Shown: piece by piece, positions 11,912-23,520 of the stretch | How positions within the stretch are numbered: position 1 is the stretch's first letter | Layout: every line of letters begins with the position of its first letter | DNA from: Labia minor | Taxonomy: Eukaryota > Arthropoda > Insecta > Dermaptera > Spongiphoridae | Length of the DNA stretch: 64,000 bases | Direction: 5' to 3' | NCBI GenBank assembly: GCA_963082975.1 | Contig: OY720348.1 | Location: 19,583,146-19,647,145 of the forward strand | Notes under the pieces: model-generated | Databases searched by the model: none | What the model was told of the DNA's origin: nothing | What the model saw: only the letters and a program-made list of their open reading frames with translations | Translations under genes and position numbers: made by a program

Positions 11912-12739
11912 GTACGTTTTGAAGGTCCTTGAGTCATTTTCACTGAGGTTGAGAAAAATGTCTGTCTGTGTGTATATGTGTGTAGGTAGACAAGATGATG
12001 TAAAAACAGTTTGTACTGGAATAATGAAATTTGGTACACGGACATTATTCAAAATACATAGTTTCCTCTCAATTTTTGAGATATGTAGCTCAATCGGAAG
12101 AGGGTTATTACCTACAACGTTTTGATTTTTTTTCCTCTAAACTGACCGTAAATATAAAGATATACGTTTGATAGTTTTTCACATGATTAAAAATTGTATT
12201 TCAGCTTGATTGAATAGCTGAAAGAACCGGATTTAATGTTTTAAATTTTTTAACACGTTGACTGGCAATCACGCGCGAGTAAGTGAAGTGGTGTCATCAA
12301 TAAAGAGCCAAACATGCGCTGTCGTATACAGTTATAATGATATCCCTGTTTAATATTTATTCAAATTACACTATCCATATAAATATATGTAATTGTATAC
12401 ACTTTGAACATCCCATATAACAGATATAATGGATACATCAATTGCTACGTCCCCGTCAAGTACATATTTATGTATTTAATTTTTTATCAAAACTATGATA
12501 AAAGTTAAATGCGGCTAAAAATAATTGAAAACAAATACTATTTCATAAATTTGCGCAACTCACAAAAATATAGTATTAAGCCAAAGTCTTCTTATTTCAA
12601 TAAAATATCATCAGAGAAAATTATGTTACAAACCTTAAATCCTATGATCGGATAGAAAATTTTAATTAATTTTCAAATATAAAAAAAGCTTTATTATCCA
12701 AATCAAATTTGCGAGATAGTCGAGTGGAGGTACACCCGA
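11912..12739 (+). mobile_element. HINE-A copy 4, 5'-truncated and interrupted
   Basis: About 11912-12320 runs from GTTTTGAAGGTCC through the TG microsatellite, the GAATAATGAAATTTGG block and the CACGCG...AAAGAGCCAAACATGCGCT block. A stretch of ~370 bp unrelated to the family follows, then the 3' end reappears at 12696-12739 (GCGAGATAGTCGAGTGGAGG). Either another insertion or a gap-filling event separates the parts. Confidence 0.65.
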
Positions 12740-13027
12740 TTTTTTCATATCCATTCACAAATACATTAATTCTATAAAGGCTGGAATCGTTTTTAGCTGA
12801 CATGAACATATTTGAAGATATTTGTCAAATAATACATTTTATTTTTACTCGATTACTATATAAACTTTATCTTGTGACAAATTAAGACTACGTTCATGAA
12901 ATAAGAAAGATGATAAATCTGAAACCTTTGATTAAATTTTTAACAAATTATTTGAATCATATTGATTGTATAGGAAATGTATAATAATAAATACAAATAA
13001 ATAGAAATGTAAGTTCAATTAAATAAG
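12740..13027. other. Intergenic, nothing recognised
   Basis: AT-rich spacer between two HINE-A copies in opposite orientation. Confidence 0.5.
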
Positions 13028-13630
13028 CTGGAGTATCTCCACTCGACTATCTCGCAATTTGAATTGGATTAAATAACATATATTATATTTAAATTAAATT
13101 TAATTAATTATAAATAATAAATAAAAATTTATAAATAATATTTATTAAACCAGCGCATGTTTGACTCTTTGTTGATGGCACTACGTCTCCGTCTCGTGCT
13201 GGCGCGTGATTGCCAGTCAACTTGTTAAAAAATTAATTGCGGTACTTTCAGCGATTCAATCTAGATGAAATTCTATATATAGCAGTTTAATACAATTTTT
13301 AATTATGTGAAAAACTATCAAACATTATCTTTATTTTTACTGTAAGTTTAGAGGGAAAAAAATGAAAACTTGGTAGGTAATGGTCTTCTTTCAAATGAGC
13401 TACATTTCCCAAAAGTTTGTAGAGAATTACAAATTTTGAATAATGCCCGTGTACCAAATTTCATTATTCTAGCTCAAACCGTTTTTGCGTATTCTTGTCT
13501 ACATACACACCTACATAAATTTTTCTCAACCTTAGTGAAAATGACTCAGGGACCTTTAAAACGTATAAAAACATCAAAATCTTGACATCGAAAATTTTCA
13601 TGATCGCAATACTATCTCTGGCGAGATAGT
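13028..13630 (-). mobile_element. HINE-A copy 5, full length (603 bp)
   Basis: One of the best copies. On the minus strand it starts at 13630 with ACTATCTCGCCAGAGATAGT, whose two 8-base halves pair, and runs through all family blocks. Near the 3' end the subterminal GCGAGATAGT is the reverse complement of the first ten bases. It closes with GAGTG, GAGA loop, TACTC and CAG at 13028. A 5' inverted repeat pairing with a 3' subterminal repeat that precedes a terminal stem-loop is the structure described for Helentron-derived DINE/HINE elements. The TG microsatellite is nearly lost in this copy. Confidence 0.75.
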
Positions 13631-14289
13631 AAAAAGTAATTTCTTCCTTCTTCCACCAATCTATGAAAAACCATTTCAAAATTTTCATCCCAACGAATCA
13701 TATTAATTTCTTGTTTATAAAGATTTTATCAGTGCGGCATTACTTCTAAAGAAATTAAGAATTTATTTTTATTCATTTGGTAATAATTACGAACTTTATT
13801 GTAATCCACAATAAAGATAAAGTTTTTATTGTGGGTCGGGTTGATTGTCCCAGGTAAAGATAACCCCCTCTCCCCTCACTTGACGAGCACAATGGGACTT
13901 GTGTCAGCCTACCTGCTCAGCATGCGCTTTCAGCCCCGTCACAGATAATACAGCATTTTTCTTTTAACAAATTATTTGTTGTTCCGTTTGTTATAGTGAA
14001 AAATAATTCCGGTATCATATATTGAAAGAGGAGAATATATATATTTAAATACAATTCTTATCTATATAACTATCTAGACAGTTGCGTTAATAAATAATAG
14101 AGAAAAAAAAATTTAAGGCTGCACATTCATTAATACACAATGTTAAAATTTGTTGGTTGTATATGAACAACCAATACAATATTAGGTAGGCCTATAAGGA
14201 AGCAAAAATATTTTTGACCTCCAATCCCTTTACCATCTATTAAATTGATACAAAATATGGGATTTATTCAGATAAACTCATTTTAGTGG
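13631..14289. other. Intergenic, nothing recognised
   Basis: AT-rich with a slightly GC-richer patch at about 13830-13945. No coding or repeat signature assigned. Confidence 0.45.
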
Positions 14290-14790
14290 AATTGGATAAT
14301 ACTTTACCAGTGGGTTCCTTTTGCAATTCTAAATAATCTTTTCTTATTAAATTTTTCCGGGCATCTTATAGCTTTCGAGATAAAAATTATTAAAATTTGC
14401 ATATAAATCCATTGATATTCCATTTAGCTAGCTTATTTTATCCATTTTGACCAGCAGAGGGCTTCACTAATTTTCTGTGTTTTTTTCAGTTTGGATTGAA
14501 AAATGAAAAAATTAATTAATTAAATAATTTCTCTAAAACCAAAAAAAAAAACAAAAAAAATTAGTGAATAAGTGAATAATTAATGATTTAGACAATAAGC
14601 ATTACTTAATTGAAGTTCATAACCAGATAATCTGTCAAACTTAAAAAATCTATTTATCTCGTAAACTAGAAGAAACCGAAAAATATTGCATAAGAAAAGT
14701 TTCTTTGGAGTTAAAAAAGGAATCAACTAGCATAGTTTTATACAAATTTATGTTATGACAACTAATCTTGACAATTACCAATTACTCAAT
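14290..14790. repeat. FB1 foldback element, copy 1
   Basis: The left side (CCAGTGGGTTCCTTTTGCAA...CGAGATAAA) and the right side (TTTATCTCGTAAACTAGAAG...AAAGTTT) are diverged reverse complements. The centre holds the family core GACCAGCAGAGGGCTTCACT, then a CAGTTTGGATTG block and an AATTAATTAATT stretch. The core is shared with copies at 37989 and 45840. Ends are less clear than in the 45.8-kb copy. It encodes nothing. Confidence 0.6.
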
Positions 14791-14850
14791 TTATTGAAAC
14801 ATTGATATTACAATATTTTGTTGTATTTCTTAAACATCGTCCAATTGATT

Positions 14851-15573
14851 AATGATTAAACAAATAATTTTTAACAGTTATTAATATGCAATAGGATTCA
14901 CATATCAATGCCATTCATCAATTTATTTTCGGTATTTTTTTATTTGATCTTCTAAAATATTGCTGCTTGAGACATTTTGGTTTTTGTGAAAAAGACAATG
15001 AACACCAAAAAAATAAATTGAATTTTTTAACAAAAAAAAAATTGTAAATTTATTGTTAATTCCATCTGTGGTTAAGATCTTACAAAATTGGAACAAAATA
15101 TTCTAAGCCACAGGTTTAGTACCAAAGAAAATACCAGCAAAATGTCCAGGTACCAATTAATTATTTAGTTACTAAAAGGAACTGAACCAAGTAACAGTTA
15201 ACATCGTCAGGATTTAAGGTACCATCATTGGTATAATGTACCACGATTTGAGAATCTCTGTTCTAAACGATAATAAAGCAATCTATACAGAAAATGCAAA
15301 GCCGGAATACCCATCCAACTAAATATGTATTATATTTCTATTTGTACCATATAACAATTCCAAAATATTCTTAAAGAATTAACAAACTAAATTTCTTTAA
15401 TTTAATTGATTTATTGATATAATTATTTTTGTTATAATATATTTTACTATTTGATAATTATCGTTTATTTATATTTTATGTTAATTTGTTGTAAGATAAT
15501 CATATTCGTAAAATTATTAGGTGATAGGACCTTCCGTCATTAGAAGATGGTTCTTATTAATTACTATATTTTT
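14851..15573 (+). repeat. Segment X, right arm of inverted duplication
   Basis: Reverse complement of 7428-8288, ending precisely at the 5' terminus of HINE-A copy 6. It lacks the poly(A) run of the left arm. A nested hAT-like MITE lies at 15109-15260. Confidence 0.75.
15109..15260. mobile_element. hAT-like MITE inside segment X (right copy)
   Basis: Orthologous to the insertion at 7773-7926 in inverse orientation. Flanks ttctaagc and ttctaaac are the 8-bp duplication with one mismatch. Confidence 0.55.
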
Positions 15574-15822
15574 ACTATCTCGCCAGTGCGATCAGGCTCT
15601 TAAACATTTTCGACTTTTTAGGTAGTTATTCGGAAGAGGACCATTACCTACCACGTTTTCATTTTTTTCCTATCATCTACAAAGAGCCAAACACGCGATG
15701 GTTATATAAATATTATTTAATAATTTTAGTTTATAATTTAATTAATTAAATTTCATTTAAATATAATATATGTTAATTAATCCAATTCAAATTTGCGACA
15801 TAATCGAGTGGAGACACTCCAG
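15574..15822 (+). mobile_element. HINE-A copy 6, internally deleted
   Basis: 249 bp retaining the 5' terminus (ACTATCTCGCCAGTGCGATC), the CCTACCACGTTTTCATTTTT block and the 3' end with an intact GAGTGGAGACACTC stem-loop. The microsatellite and about 350 bp of interior are missing. Confidence 0.75.
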
Positions 15823-16769
15823 ATTTTTTATTATATTTTATGAATTCAACTTAATGTATCTTTTCATCACTATAATTTTCTATTAAAAGTCATATTTTAT
15901 ATGATAATGAATTAATTAATAACAAATTCCAGTTAAAAAATTATTATTAACTAATTATTCATTTTCAAATATAGAATAAAATTAAAAGGAGAAAAACGAA
16001 ACGTATATAATTACATTTTACATAACTTGTGGTCCCACCAAAAGCAGTTGCAACTTTTTCTGCAAAATTTATTAAATTATCTATAAATTCAACTTAGTAT
16101 ATTAATTATTTTGATTATTTTATAATTATTTCTTCAGGAAATCAATTTTTAAGAGATGTAGGTAATTATAAAATATATTTCGTATTTTGGAATATTAAAA
16201 GAAAATAATTTTTAAAATTACCCAGATTTTCAAATATCATTATAAATTTATATATATATATATAGCTTTATATAAATATAGGTATAGGTATGTATATATA
16301 TAATATCTATCATAGAAAATGAGAGGCTCGGAATATTAATATTTAAAGGCCATAGCCATCGTCCTTCTTAGAACAAAATTTTAAATTGCCTAAACCCCCC
16401 ACTACAACTCAACCAATCATTTGCCTATATATAAATACTATTTATAAACAAATTATATTTGTAAATGAAATAGTAAATTTTCTAAAATATAAATCATAAA
16501 AATCTTTTCGAGTTTTACTTAAAAAGTCTAAATGATAATTAACCCATCTATCTCTGGATTTATTCAACAACAACAACATTCGAAATTTATCACATTGGAA
16601 ACAACTTCAATTCTTATACAATAGCCATTCTATCGATACAGTGATGTTTTTCGTTTAAATTTTTGTTTTTAATATTTAGTAATATGAATCTATATATACT
16701 AATGTACACCAAAAATAAGTTTCCCTTAATTCACAAAAAATATTTTCTCTAATAACATTTCTTTTTTTT
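15823..16769. other. Intergenic, nothing recognised
   Basis: Very AT-rich; TA and TATAGGTA simple repeats at about 16250-16310. No gene evidence. Confidence 0.5.
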
Positions 16770-17305
16770 ACTATCTCGCCTGATCACGAAAATTTTCAAT
16801 GTCGAGATTTTAATGTTTTTCTACGTTTTGAAGGGTCCTGAGTAAATTTCACTAACGTCGAGAAAAATGTCTGTATGTGTGTGTGTGTGTATGAAGACAA
16901 GGTTAATTTTTTGAAGTTTTTAACACGTTGACTGCCAATCACGCACCAGCACGTGACGTGGTGTCATCTACAAAGAGCCAAACACGTGAATTAATATTTT
17001 TTAAATTTTTAAATTTTGACTTAAAAATGAAGGTAAATGTTTTAAATTTAAATATAATATATGTTAATTAATTAATTTAATTGAACAATCATTAGCCTTT
17101 TCTATTCTATAATGTTTCAACCTGTACAACCATAGCAAGCTTGTCCTCGAGTATCTTAAATTTAAATTTTTTAATTAATTGATTAATTAATCCAATTTAA
17201 TTATACTTTATTTATAAATTGTTAATTAATTAAATTTAAATTAAATATAATATATGTTAATTAATCCAATTCAAATTTGCGAGATAGTCGAGTGGAGACA
17301 CTCCA
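16770..17305 (+). mobile_element. HINE-A copy 7, internally rearranged
   Basis: 5' end ACTATCTCGCC, TG microsatellite at about 16872-16892, then a jump from AGACAAGG to the ACACGTTGACTGCCAATCAC block, an expanded AT-rich stretch, and an intact 3' end (GCGAGATAGTC, GAGTGGAGACACTC, CAG). A ~30-base piece matching the flank of the mariner near 10245 (TTTTCTATTCTATAATGTTT) is embedded at about 17097. Confidence 0.75.
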
Positions 17306-18294
17306 GATTTTTTTAGCATAACAAAAATAATAATAATATCCATTTCAAATAGTTATATTTTAATAAATAAAATTCTAAATCAAATTTTATTTGTTTAATT
17401 TTTTTCATTACCTATATAATTTTATTTTTATTTGTTAAATATCTCTTATCAAATGTCGTAAATGAAAGTAGTGTGATGGTCTCGCACCAATTTATTATCT
17501 TTATTTTATTATAGTATGTAATTATAATTGATTAAATAATTAAATCTTTATTTCTAATTGGTTAATATAATTCATTATGTTGTTTATGAAATGGATATAG
17601 TCTCGGAAAGAGAAGAGGGTGTGTAAATTAGTGAATATGCGAAGGAATTTCCATTTATCTCTTTCTCTTCCTTTGTTTATATCTCTATTATTGGACTACG
17701 TTTCAGGTTGACTGTCGTCTGACTAAAGGAATTCAATTCATTACTCTCCTCTGAGGAGCAGATCTTGATTATTTTCCAGCCCAGAGACAGAAACTTCGAG
17801 ATCCGAGACAAAAAAAAAATGGACTTTTCGATTGTGGTTCGAGGGCTTGTTTCCATCATGACGTCCTTTCTCCCTCCCTACTCTCCTCTCCAACGTTCTC
17901 GCGATTCACCTCAACTTTCTGACCACAATCGCTTTTACTGGTTAATCTAGTAGTGATATTATAACAATTAAGAGGAATCGTGTCTATCAAATTTATTTAC
18001 TTAAATTGAATAGTTTCTACTTGTGTTGCGCATCTTGCTTTTCCTCTCTTAGGATAAATCATGAATGAAGCGAAGGATTTTGTAGACATTCATCCAGATT
18101 TTCACCGGAGATACAAAGAGTTTAAGAAAAAATGAGTCGTGGTTTCTCTCAATGGGATGCACACTCTCCATCCAATCATCACACTACTTTCATTTATATT
18201 ATTCAACATTGAAATAAATATTATATCATTAGTATCAACAGTAAATACTAGGAAATAAAATAAACTTTAGAAAATTATAGATTAAAACATTTTT
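17306..18294. other. Intergenic with GC-richer island ~17590-18180
   Basis: The island departs from the AT-rich background and shows pyrimidine-rich tracts (CTTTCTCCCTCCCTACTC). It has a potential acceptor before 18056 (TTTTCCTCTCTTAG) and a 24-codon frame from the ATG at 18061 to TGA at 18135 with a charged composition. The pattern could be an exon or conserved non-coding element. No homology is recognised. Confidence 0.35.
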
Positions 18295-19261
18295 ACTATC
18301 TCGTAAGAGATAGTATTGCGATCAATGTTGAGATTTGATGTATTTATACGTTGTGAAGGTCCCTGAATCATTTTCACTAAAGTTAAAAAAGTCTATCTAT
18401 AAATATGTCTGTGTGTGTGTTGACAAAATTACGCAAAAACGGTTTGAGCCAGAATAATGAAATTTGGTACACGGACATTATTTAAAATTCCTAGTTTTCT
18501 ACCAACATTTGAGAAATGTAACTCATTCGGAAGAGGACCATCACCTACCACGTTTTCATTTTTTTTCTTCTAAACTGACCGTAAAAATAAAGATTTATGT
18601 TTGACAGTTTTTCACATGATTAAAAATTGTATAAAACTGTTATATATAGAATTTCAGCTTAATTGAATTTCTGAAGGTACCGGAATTAATTTTTAAAATT
18701 TTTTAACACGTTCATTGCCAATCACCCGCCAGCACGTGACGTAGTGCCATCAACAAAGAATTATCTTTTAAAATTTTTAAATTTTGACTTAAAAGTGTAG
18801 GTAAAAGTTTTCAATTTCAATTTAATATATGTTAATTAATTAAATTAATTAAATACTATACTATATTATACTGTAAATTTGATTTTTTTAAATTAATTAA
18901 TTAATTAATCCAATTTAATTATACTTAATTTATAATTAATTAAATTTAATTTAATTTATAATTAATTAAATTTAATTTAATTTATAATTAATTTAATTTA
19001 ATTTAATTTATAATTTATAATTAATTAAATTTAATTTAATTTATAATTTATAATTAATTAAATTTAATTTATAATTTATAATTAATTAAATTTAATTTAA
19101 TTTATAATTTATAATTAATTAAATTTAATTTAATTTATAATTTATAATTAATTAAATTTAATTTAATTTATAATTTATAATTAATTAAATTTAATTTAAA
19201 TATAATATATTTTAATTAATCCAATTCAAATTTGCGAGATAGTCGAGTGGAGACACTCCAG
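18295..19261 (+). mobile_element. HINE-A copy 8, expanded by an AT tandem repeat
   Basis: Longest copy (967 bp). It has a 5' hairpin variant ACTATCTCGTAAGAGATAGT, a short TG microsatellite (about 18408-18420), all family blocks, and an intact 3' end with GAGTGGAGACACTC. The extra length comes from tandem repeats between the CACGTGACG block and the 3' end. Confidence 0.8.
18890..19200. repeat. Tandem AT minisatellite within HINE-A
   Basis: Repeated units of about 30-46 bases built from TTTATAATTAATTAAATTTA and AATTTAATTTAATTTATAAT, at least seven times with length variation. Single units of the same sequence occur at this position in other HINE-A copies, so it was amplified in situ. Confidence 0.8.
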
Positions 19262-19674
19262 ATTTTTAATTCAAGTAATAGATATTTTTATTTAACCATT
19301 ATTAAATTCTTAATTAAGAATGAATATAAAATAAATAAATAAATATTCTTAAAATGAAATTCATTTGATTGTATTCTAATATAAACAAGATGTTTCTAAT
19401 TCTTAATTTTAATTTATCCAAATTTGAGGGCTTATTATTTGTTACACAATTTGGACCTTTGCATATAGGTATATAAATAAGTTTTATGAATAATCGTTTC
19501 TTTGCCTAAGGCAACATTCAAACTTTTGCTGCTGTGCCATCTCAATTTTAATTCTTCCCGGAAAAACTATATGTTTGGGATATCAGCAACTGAATTTTTA
19601 AAGAAGTTGTTCAGACCAAATTTTTATTCTGATATATTAAAATATAAAATTTTGACTACTTTTTATTCATTAAG
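19262..19674. other. Intergenic, nothing recognised
   Basis: AT-rich spacer without recognised features. Confidence 0.5.
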
Positions 19675-19788
19675 GGAATTTTTATTTAAAGACCACATTG
19701 TTTGTATAAATATTTATTATTTTAAATTAATAATTATTATTTAATAAATAATATATACAAACAATGTGGTCTTTAAATAAAAATTTCC
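19675..19788. repeat. Near-perfect palindrome (~114 bp)
   Basis: Left arm 19675-19708 (GGAATTTTTATTTAAAGACC then ACATTGTTTGTATA) and right arm 19754-19788 are reverse complements with a single one-base length difference. Even the AT-rich centre is largely self-complementary. It could form a long hairpin; a tiny MITE or a local inverted duplication would explain it. Confidence 0.75.
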
Positions 19789-19841
19789 GTAATAATTATT
19801 AAAATAACCACAAAAGCATTAATAAATAGTTTTTAGTCAAT

Positions 19842-20029
19842 CAGAGCCGGATAAAGGATTCGGGGCGCCAAATTTTGAAGGGCGCCGATATATAAATAAA
19901 AAATATTTTTACATTCATTTTTGTGTAATTTTGATATTATATAGTTTTATTATTTTTTAATTTGAAATAAATTTCTATATTCTTGTATGATAGGGCGCCA
20001 AATTTTGTTTTGTTAGAACCGACCCCCTG
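19842..20029. mobile_element. hAT-like MITE with 8-bp target duplication
   Basis: Begins CAGAGCCGGATAAAGG and ends GAACCGACCCCCTG. Flanks tagtcaat (19834-19841) and tagccaat (20030-20037) match at 7 of 8. It carries two GGGCGCC motifs, common in hAT-derived repeats. The terminal repeats are imperfect. Confidence 0.6.
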
Positions 20030-20037
20030 TAGCCAAT

Positions 20038-21106
20038 TTATTTATATATATCTTTCTAAACAATGATGAATTCAAAACTGAGATTTAAATGAATTTGGTT
20101 ATTATATTATACAATAATTTAGAAGGATGTTAATAATAATTGATTGACTTTATGTGAATAAAACCATTCTAATTATTTTTAATGATTCGATAATAATAAT
20201 AATAATGAAATACTATTTTCCTTAGGTAATTTTGATTAATATTATAATTCTTTTTAATTAACAATAATTAATAAGAACACGGGTTGGTTGGCTCATGCTA
20301 AGACGTTTTCTTCAGGATCATTAAGAATTCCGAATGCATCATTAATATAGGTTGGCTGAACAGAATGGTCAAATTTGAAATGGCTATTGACTTTTGACTG
20401 TTTTGAGATGTCTCATTTTCATTCTGAGTTATTATCCTTAGCGCCCTGGGCAATGTTGCATACTTCATTTGGGTCGGCCACCCTACTGCTAATCACTATC
20501 AACCGTGCTTAATTCCGAGGATTTATTACCAATTAATAGCTACCCTAGTTTGAGTCTTGAAATAGAAAAAAAGTTCAAAGCAAATCAAATTCAAATACCA
20601 AAATGTCCAACAACCTTAAATTAAGAGAATAGAAAATGAAATAAATGATAATACATTAAATACAATGATTTCTATTTAAATTTAGAAAAAAAATCAAATT
20701 TATATTAAATGATATATAATTATTTTTGATATCAGTATAATTAATAATTTTTAAAAATAATATTTAAATTCATATGATATATATATATATTCTTTTTATA
20801 GAAAATTAATAAATTATTAATTTTTTTTTTTGTTTTGTTTTTCTTTACACTTAGTTAAAATTTTACTTTTTATTGTTAAATTAATTAATTATGAAGTTAA
20901 TTAAATTAATTATTATATTTAATAATTTTTTAAATTGATTATGATTTTATTCAAAATGATCGATATTCAATTGAATCTAAAAATTGATAAAAACACTCGC
21001 ATTAATTGCTTCATAATAAATTTTTTTTTAAACATTCCAGATTTTGTTAAAATTTTATCAGAAAATTAATCAAATTTCATTTGAAGATAAATATAAAATA
21101 AAATAA
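20038..21106. other. Intergenic, nothing firmly recognised
   Basis: A less AT-rich patch lies at about 20280-20540, and its sequence GGGTCGGCCACCCTACTG resembles one hAT-type end, but no partner end or target duplication was found. The remainder is AT-rich. Confidence 0.4.
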
Positions 21107-21701
21107 GATGGAGTGTCTCCACTCGACTATCTCGCAAAATTGAATTGGATTAAATAACATATATTATATTTAAATTTAATTCATTAAATTATATATTAAA
21201 ATTAATAAATAATTTTTATTAAACCAGTGCATGTTTGGCTTTTTGTTGATGACACCACGTCACGTGCTGGCGCATAATTGCCAGTCAACGTGTTAAAAAA
21301 TTAATTCCGGTACTTTCAGCGATTCAATTAAGCTGAAATTCTATATGTAGCAGTTTTATACAATTTATAATCATGTGAAAAACTATCAAACATATTTCTT
21401 TATTTTTACGGTCAATTTAAAGGAAAAAAAAATCACAACGTTGTAGGTAATGACTCTCTTCCGGTTGAGCTACATTTCTCAAAAGTTGTTAGAAAACTAC
21501 GAATTTTTAATAATGCCCGTATACCAAATTTGATTATTTTAGCTCATACCGTTTTTGCGTAATCTTTTTAAACACACACACAAAAAGACATTTTTCTCAA
21601 CCTTAGTGAAAATGACTCAGGGACCTTCAAAACGTATAAAAACATCAAAATCTCGACTTCGAAAATTTACGTGTTCGCAATACTTTCTCTAGCGAGATAG
21701 T
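21107..21701 (-). mobile_element. HINE-A copy 9, full length (595 bp)
   Basis: On the minus strand: degenerate 5' hairpin (ACTATCTCGCTAGAGAAAGT), reduced TG microsatellite (about 21571-21583), all internal blocks, CACGTGACGTGGTG, subterminal GCGAGATAGT and intact GAGTGGAGACACTC stem-loop. Diverged by scattered substitutions. Confidence 0.8.
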
Positions 21702-22009
21702 AAAAAATATGTATGGTAAATATAATATATAGAATTTCATCTCACAATCAGTAGCATTAATAATTTTAACCAGACACAAAAACCAATTAATAAAAATTAC
21801 TCAGTTTTCATTGATACCTTGGGGTATCTAATTCGAATTTATGATTTGCACATCTTCCACTTTCATTTCACTTTATTCATATAACTAACATGAATAAATA
21901 AAATAAAAATTGTTTTACGCAAGCGAAAGTGTATACATGTCTATAAATTGGAATTCAATTTTTTTTTTTTTTTTTTTATTGAAAGTTTAACATTGAAATG
22001 TCAATTCCA
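21702..22009. other. Intergenic, poly(T) tract
   Basis: AT-rich; a T18 run at about 21960-21977. Nothing else recognised. Confidence 0.5.
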
Positions 22010-22560
22010 AATCACTGATGGTATTCTTATCTCCTTATATTTCTTTCTTCCAATCGGATGAAAGCCACGAATTCGCTTCTCACTTGTTCGGTGAGGATCC
22101 CGAGGCTGTGCCAGGGGGCATCGGCACACGTGACCTGCAAGAGGTCTGAAAACCATGGCCTTTACTTGTATTTGAACAGTGAGCCATGCAAAACCAACTA
22201 GAGTGCAGTTCCGTTGAAGAGTCTGGCATTTTTTCCTCGGACATGTTTAAGATGTTGTTGTTACTATTTTCAATTATTTCTCATTGTGGAGATTCTGTAG
22301 AGCAGCGGTCCGTAGAACCTCCTGTCTAAATATGCCCGTGACCAGTGGCCAGTGACACGTGTCCAGGGCCAAAAGTCACGGGTGGTCGCTTCGGTGACGT
22401 TTTGCCGAACTGTATTTACCATGACGAGAAGTGGCCAGGGTTTGAGAAAGAGACAATCGGCGGATAGGCATCCGTCTCTTCCACTTCTCTAACATGACCC
22501 GAAATTTTCGCATTCCTATTAATTACCTTAACAAGAAGTGTGCAGATGTATTAATATCAA
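22010..22560. other. GC-rich island without coding frame
   Basis: Roughly 500 bp of markedly higher GC content. It includes GGGGGCATCGGCACACGTGA, CAGTGGCCAGTGACACGTGT and several CCATGG/GTCACGGG-like words, with two CACGTG E-boxes. No frame longer than a few dozen codons, no repeat ends, and no other copy seen. Candidates are a conserved regulatory element, non-coding exon or an old element; none can be proven here. Confidence 0.4.
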
Positions 22561-22880
22561 TCCAGATTTGGTCCACGTGGATTCTGCAATGCTTTTATTT
22601 TATTAATATTAATTTCTCCACCATTTCTATTTTGAAATCTATGTGCAGTTAGTTTTAATTTTTAAATTAAAATAATAATAAATACATTATTGTCTGATAT
22701 TAGAAAACTTAAGTGAAAAATTAAAATCATAAATAAATAAAAATAAAAATAAATATTTTTTATTATGTCACTCGTATATTATTTTTTTTTCAATTTGAAA
22801 GAATATAATATGTACCATTATTTATTTGAAATATGTTTTCACAAAGGTTGCCATGAATAAACAAGTAAATACGTTTGTTA
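22561..22880. other. Intergenic, nothing recognised
   Basis: AT-rich with AAATAAATAAA-type simple sequence. Confidence 0.5.
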
Positions 22881-23150
22881 GCATAAAAAATATAAAATAT
22901 ATAGCATATCGTAAATATATTTTAATAACTTGACTAGAACTTTGATATAAAACTTAAACATTTATTCCAAATTAGACACTACCAAATCGAAGCTTGAAAC
23001 TGACGCTTCACTCGATTCAAAGAATATATCCAAACATCATTCGACAATGAATATAAAAATATTAATTCTAGAAATTTCCACAAATTATCAAATAAAAATT
23101 AATTTTCATTTTAATTTTTAATAATCAATCAAATATATTTAAATTTAAAC
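22881..23150 (+). repeat. Direct duplication, copy 1 (~270 bp)
   Basis: Shares about 270 bp with 23521-23810 at very high identity, including ACCAAATCGAAGCTTGAAAC and TCCAAACATCATTCGACAAT. The second copy has small internal expansions. A diverged fragment with GACAATGAATATAAAAATAA occurs near 50717, so the unit may belong to a wider repeat. Confidence 0.8.
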
Positions 23151-23520
23151 TAATTATTTAGTATTATTGTTTCAATACCTATGATTTTCTAAATTAAATA
23201 GTTAAACTGAACATTTGTATTCTAGGGACTATGATTTTGATGTATATATATTATTATTAACATTCTTTGAAATGAAACAAAAAAACAAAAAAAATTCTGT
23301 GGACTAATGAAGTTATTTTTTTTCTAATAATAACTCACACACAAATACATACACACAGGCTTCCAAAGAATAATCATTTCTAATTTGTTTGTAAATAATA
23401 ATAATAAAATAATTTCCTTCTCCAATACAACCTTTATATTTTTCTACATGTTCCAAATTGTTATTTGTTATCTAAAAATATTATTTCATATATTACCTTG
23501 GACATCAGGACGACGTGGGT
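23151..23520. other. Spacer between direct duplicates
   Basis: AT-rich; short CACACAAATACATACACACA tract at about 23337. Nothing else recognised. Confidence 0.5.

Noticed and set aside
18890..19200. CRISPR-like spaced repeats
   Set aside because: Units are contiguous tandem AT repeats without unique spacers, in eukaryotic DNA.
20280..20540. hAT-like element
   Set aside because: Only one candidate end (reverse of CAGTAGGGTGGCC) was found, with no partner or target duplication.
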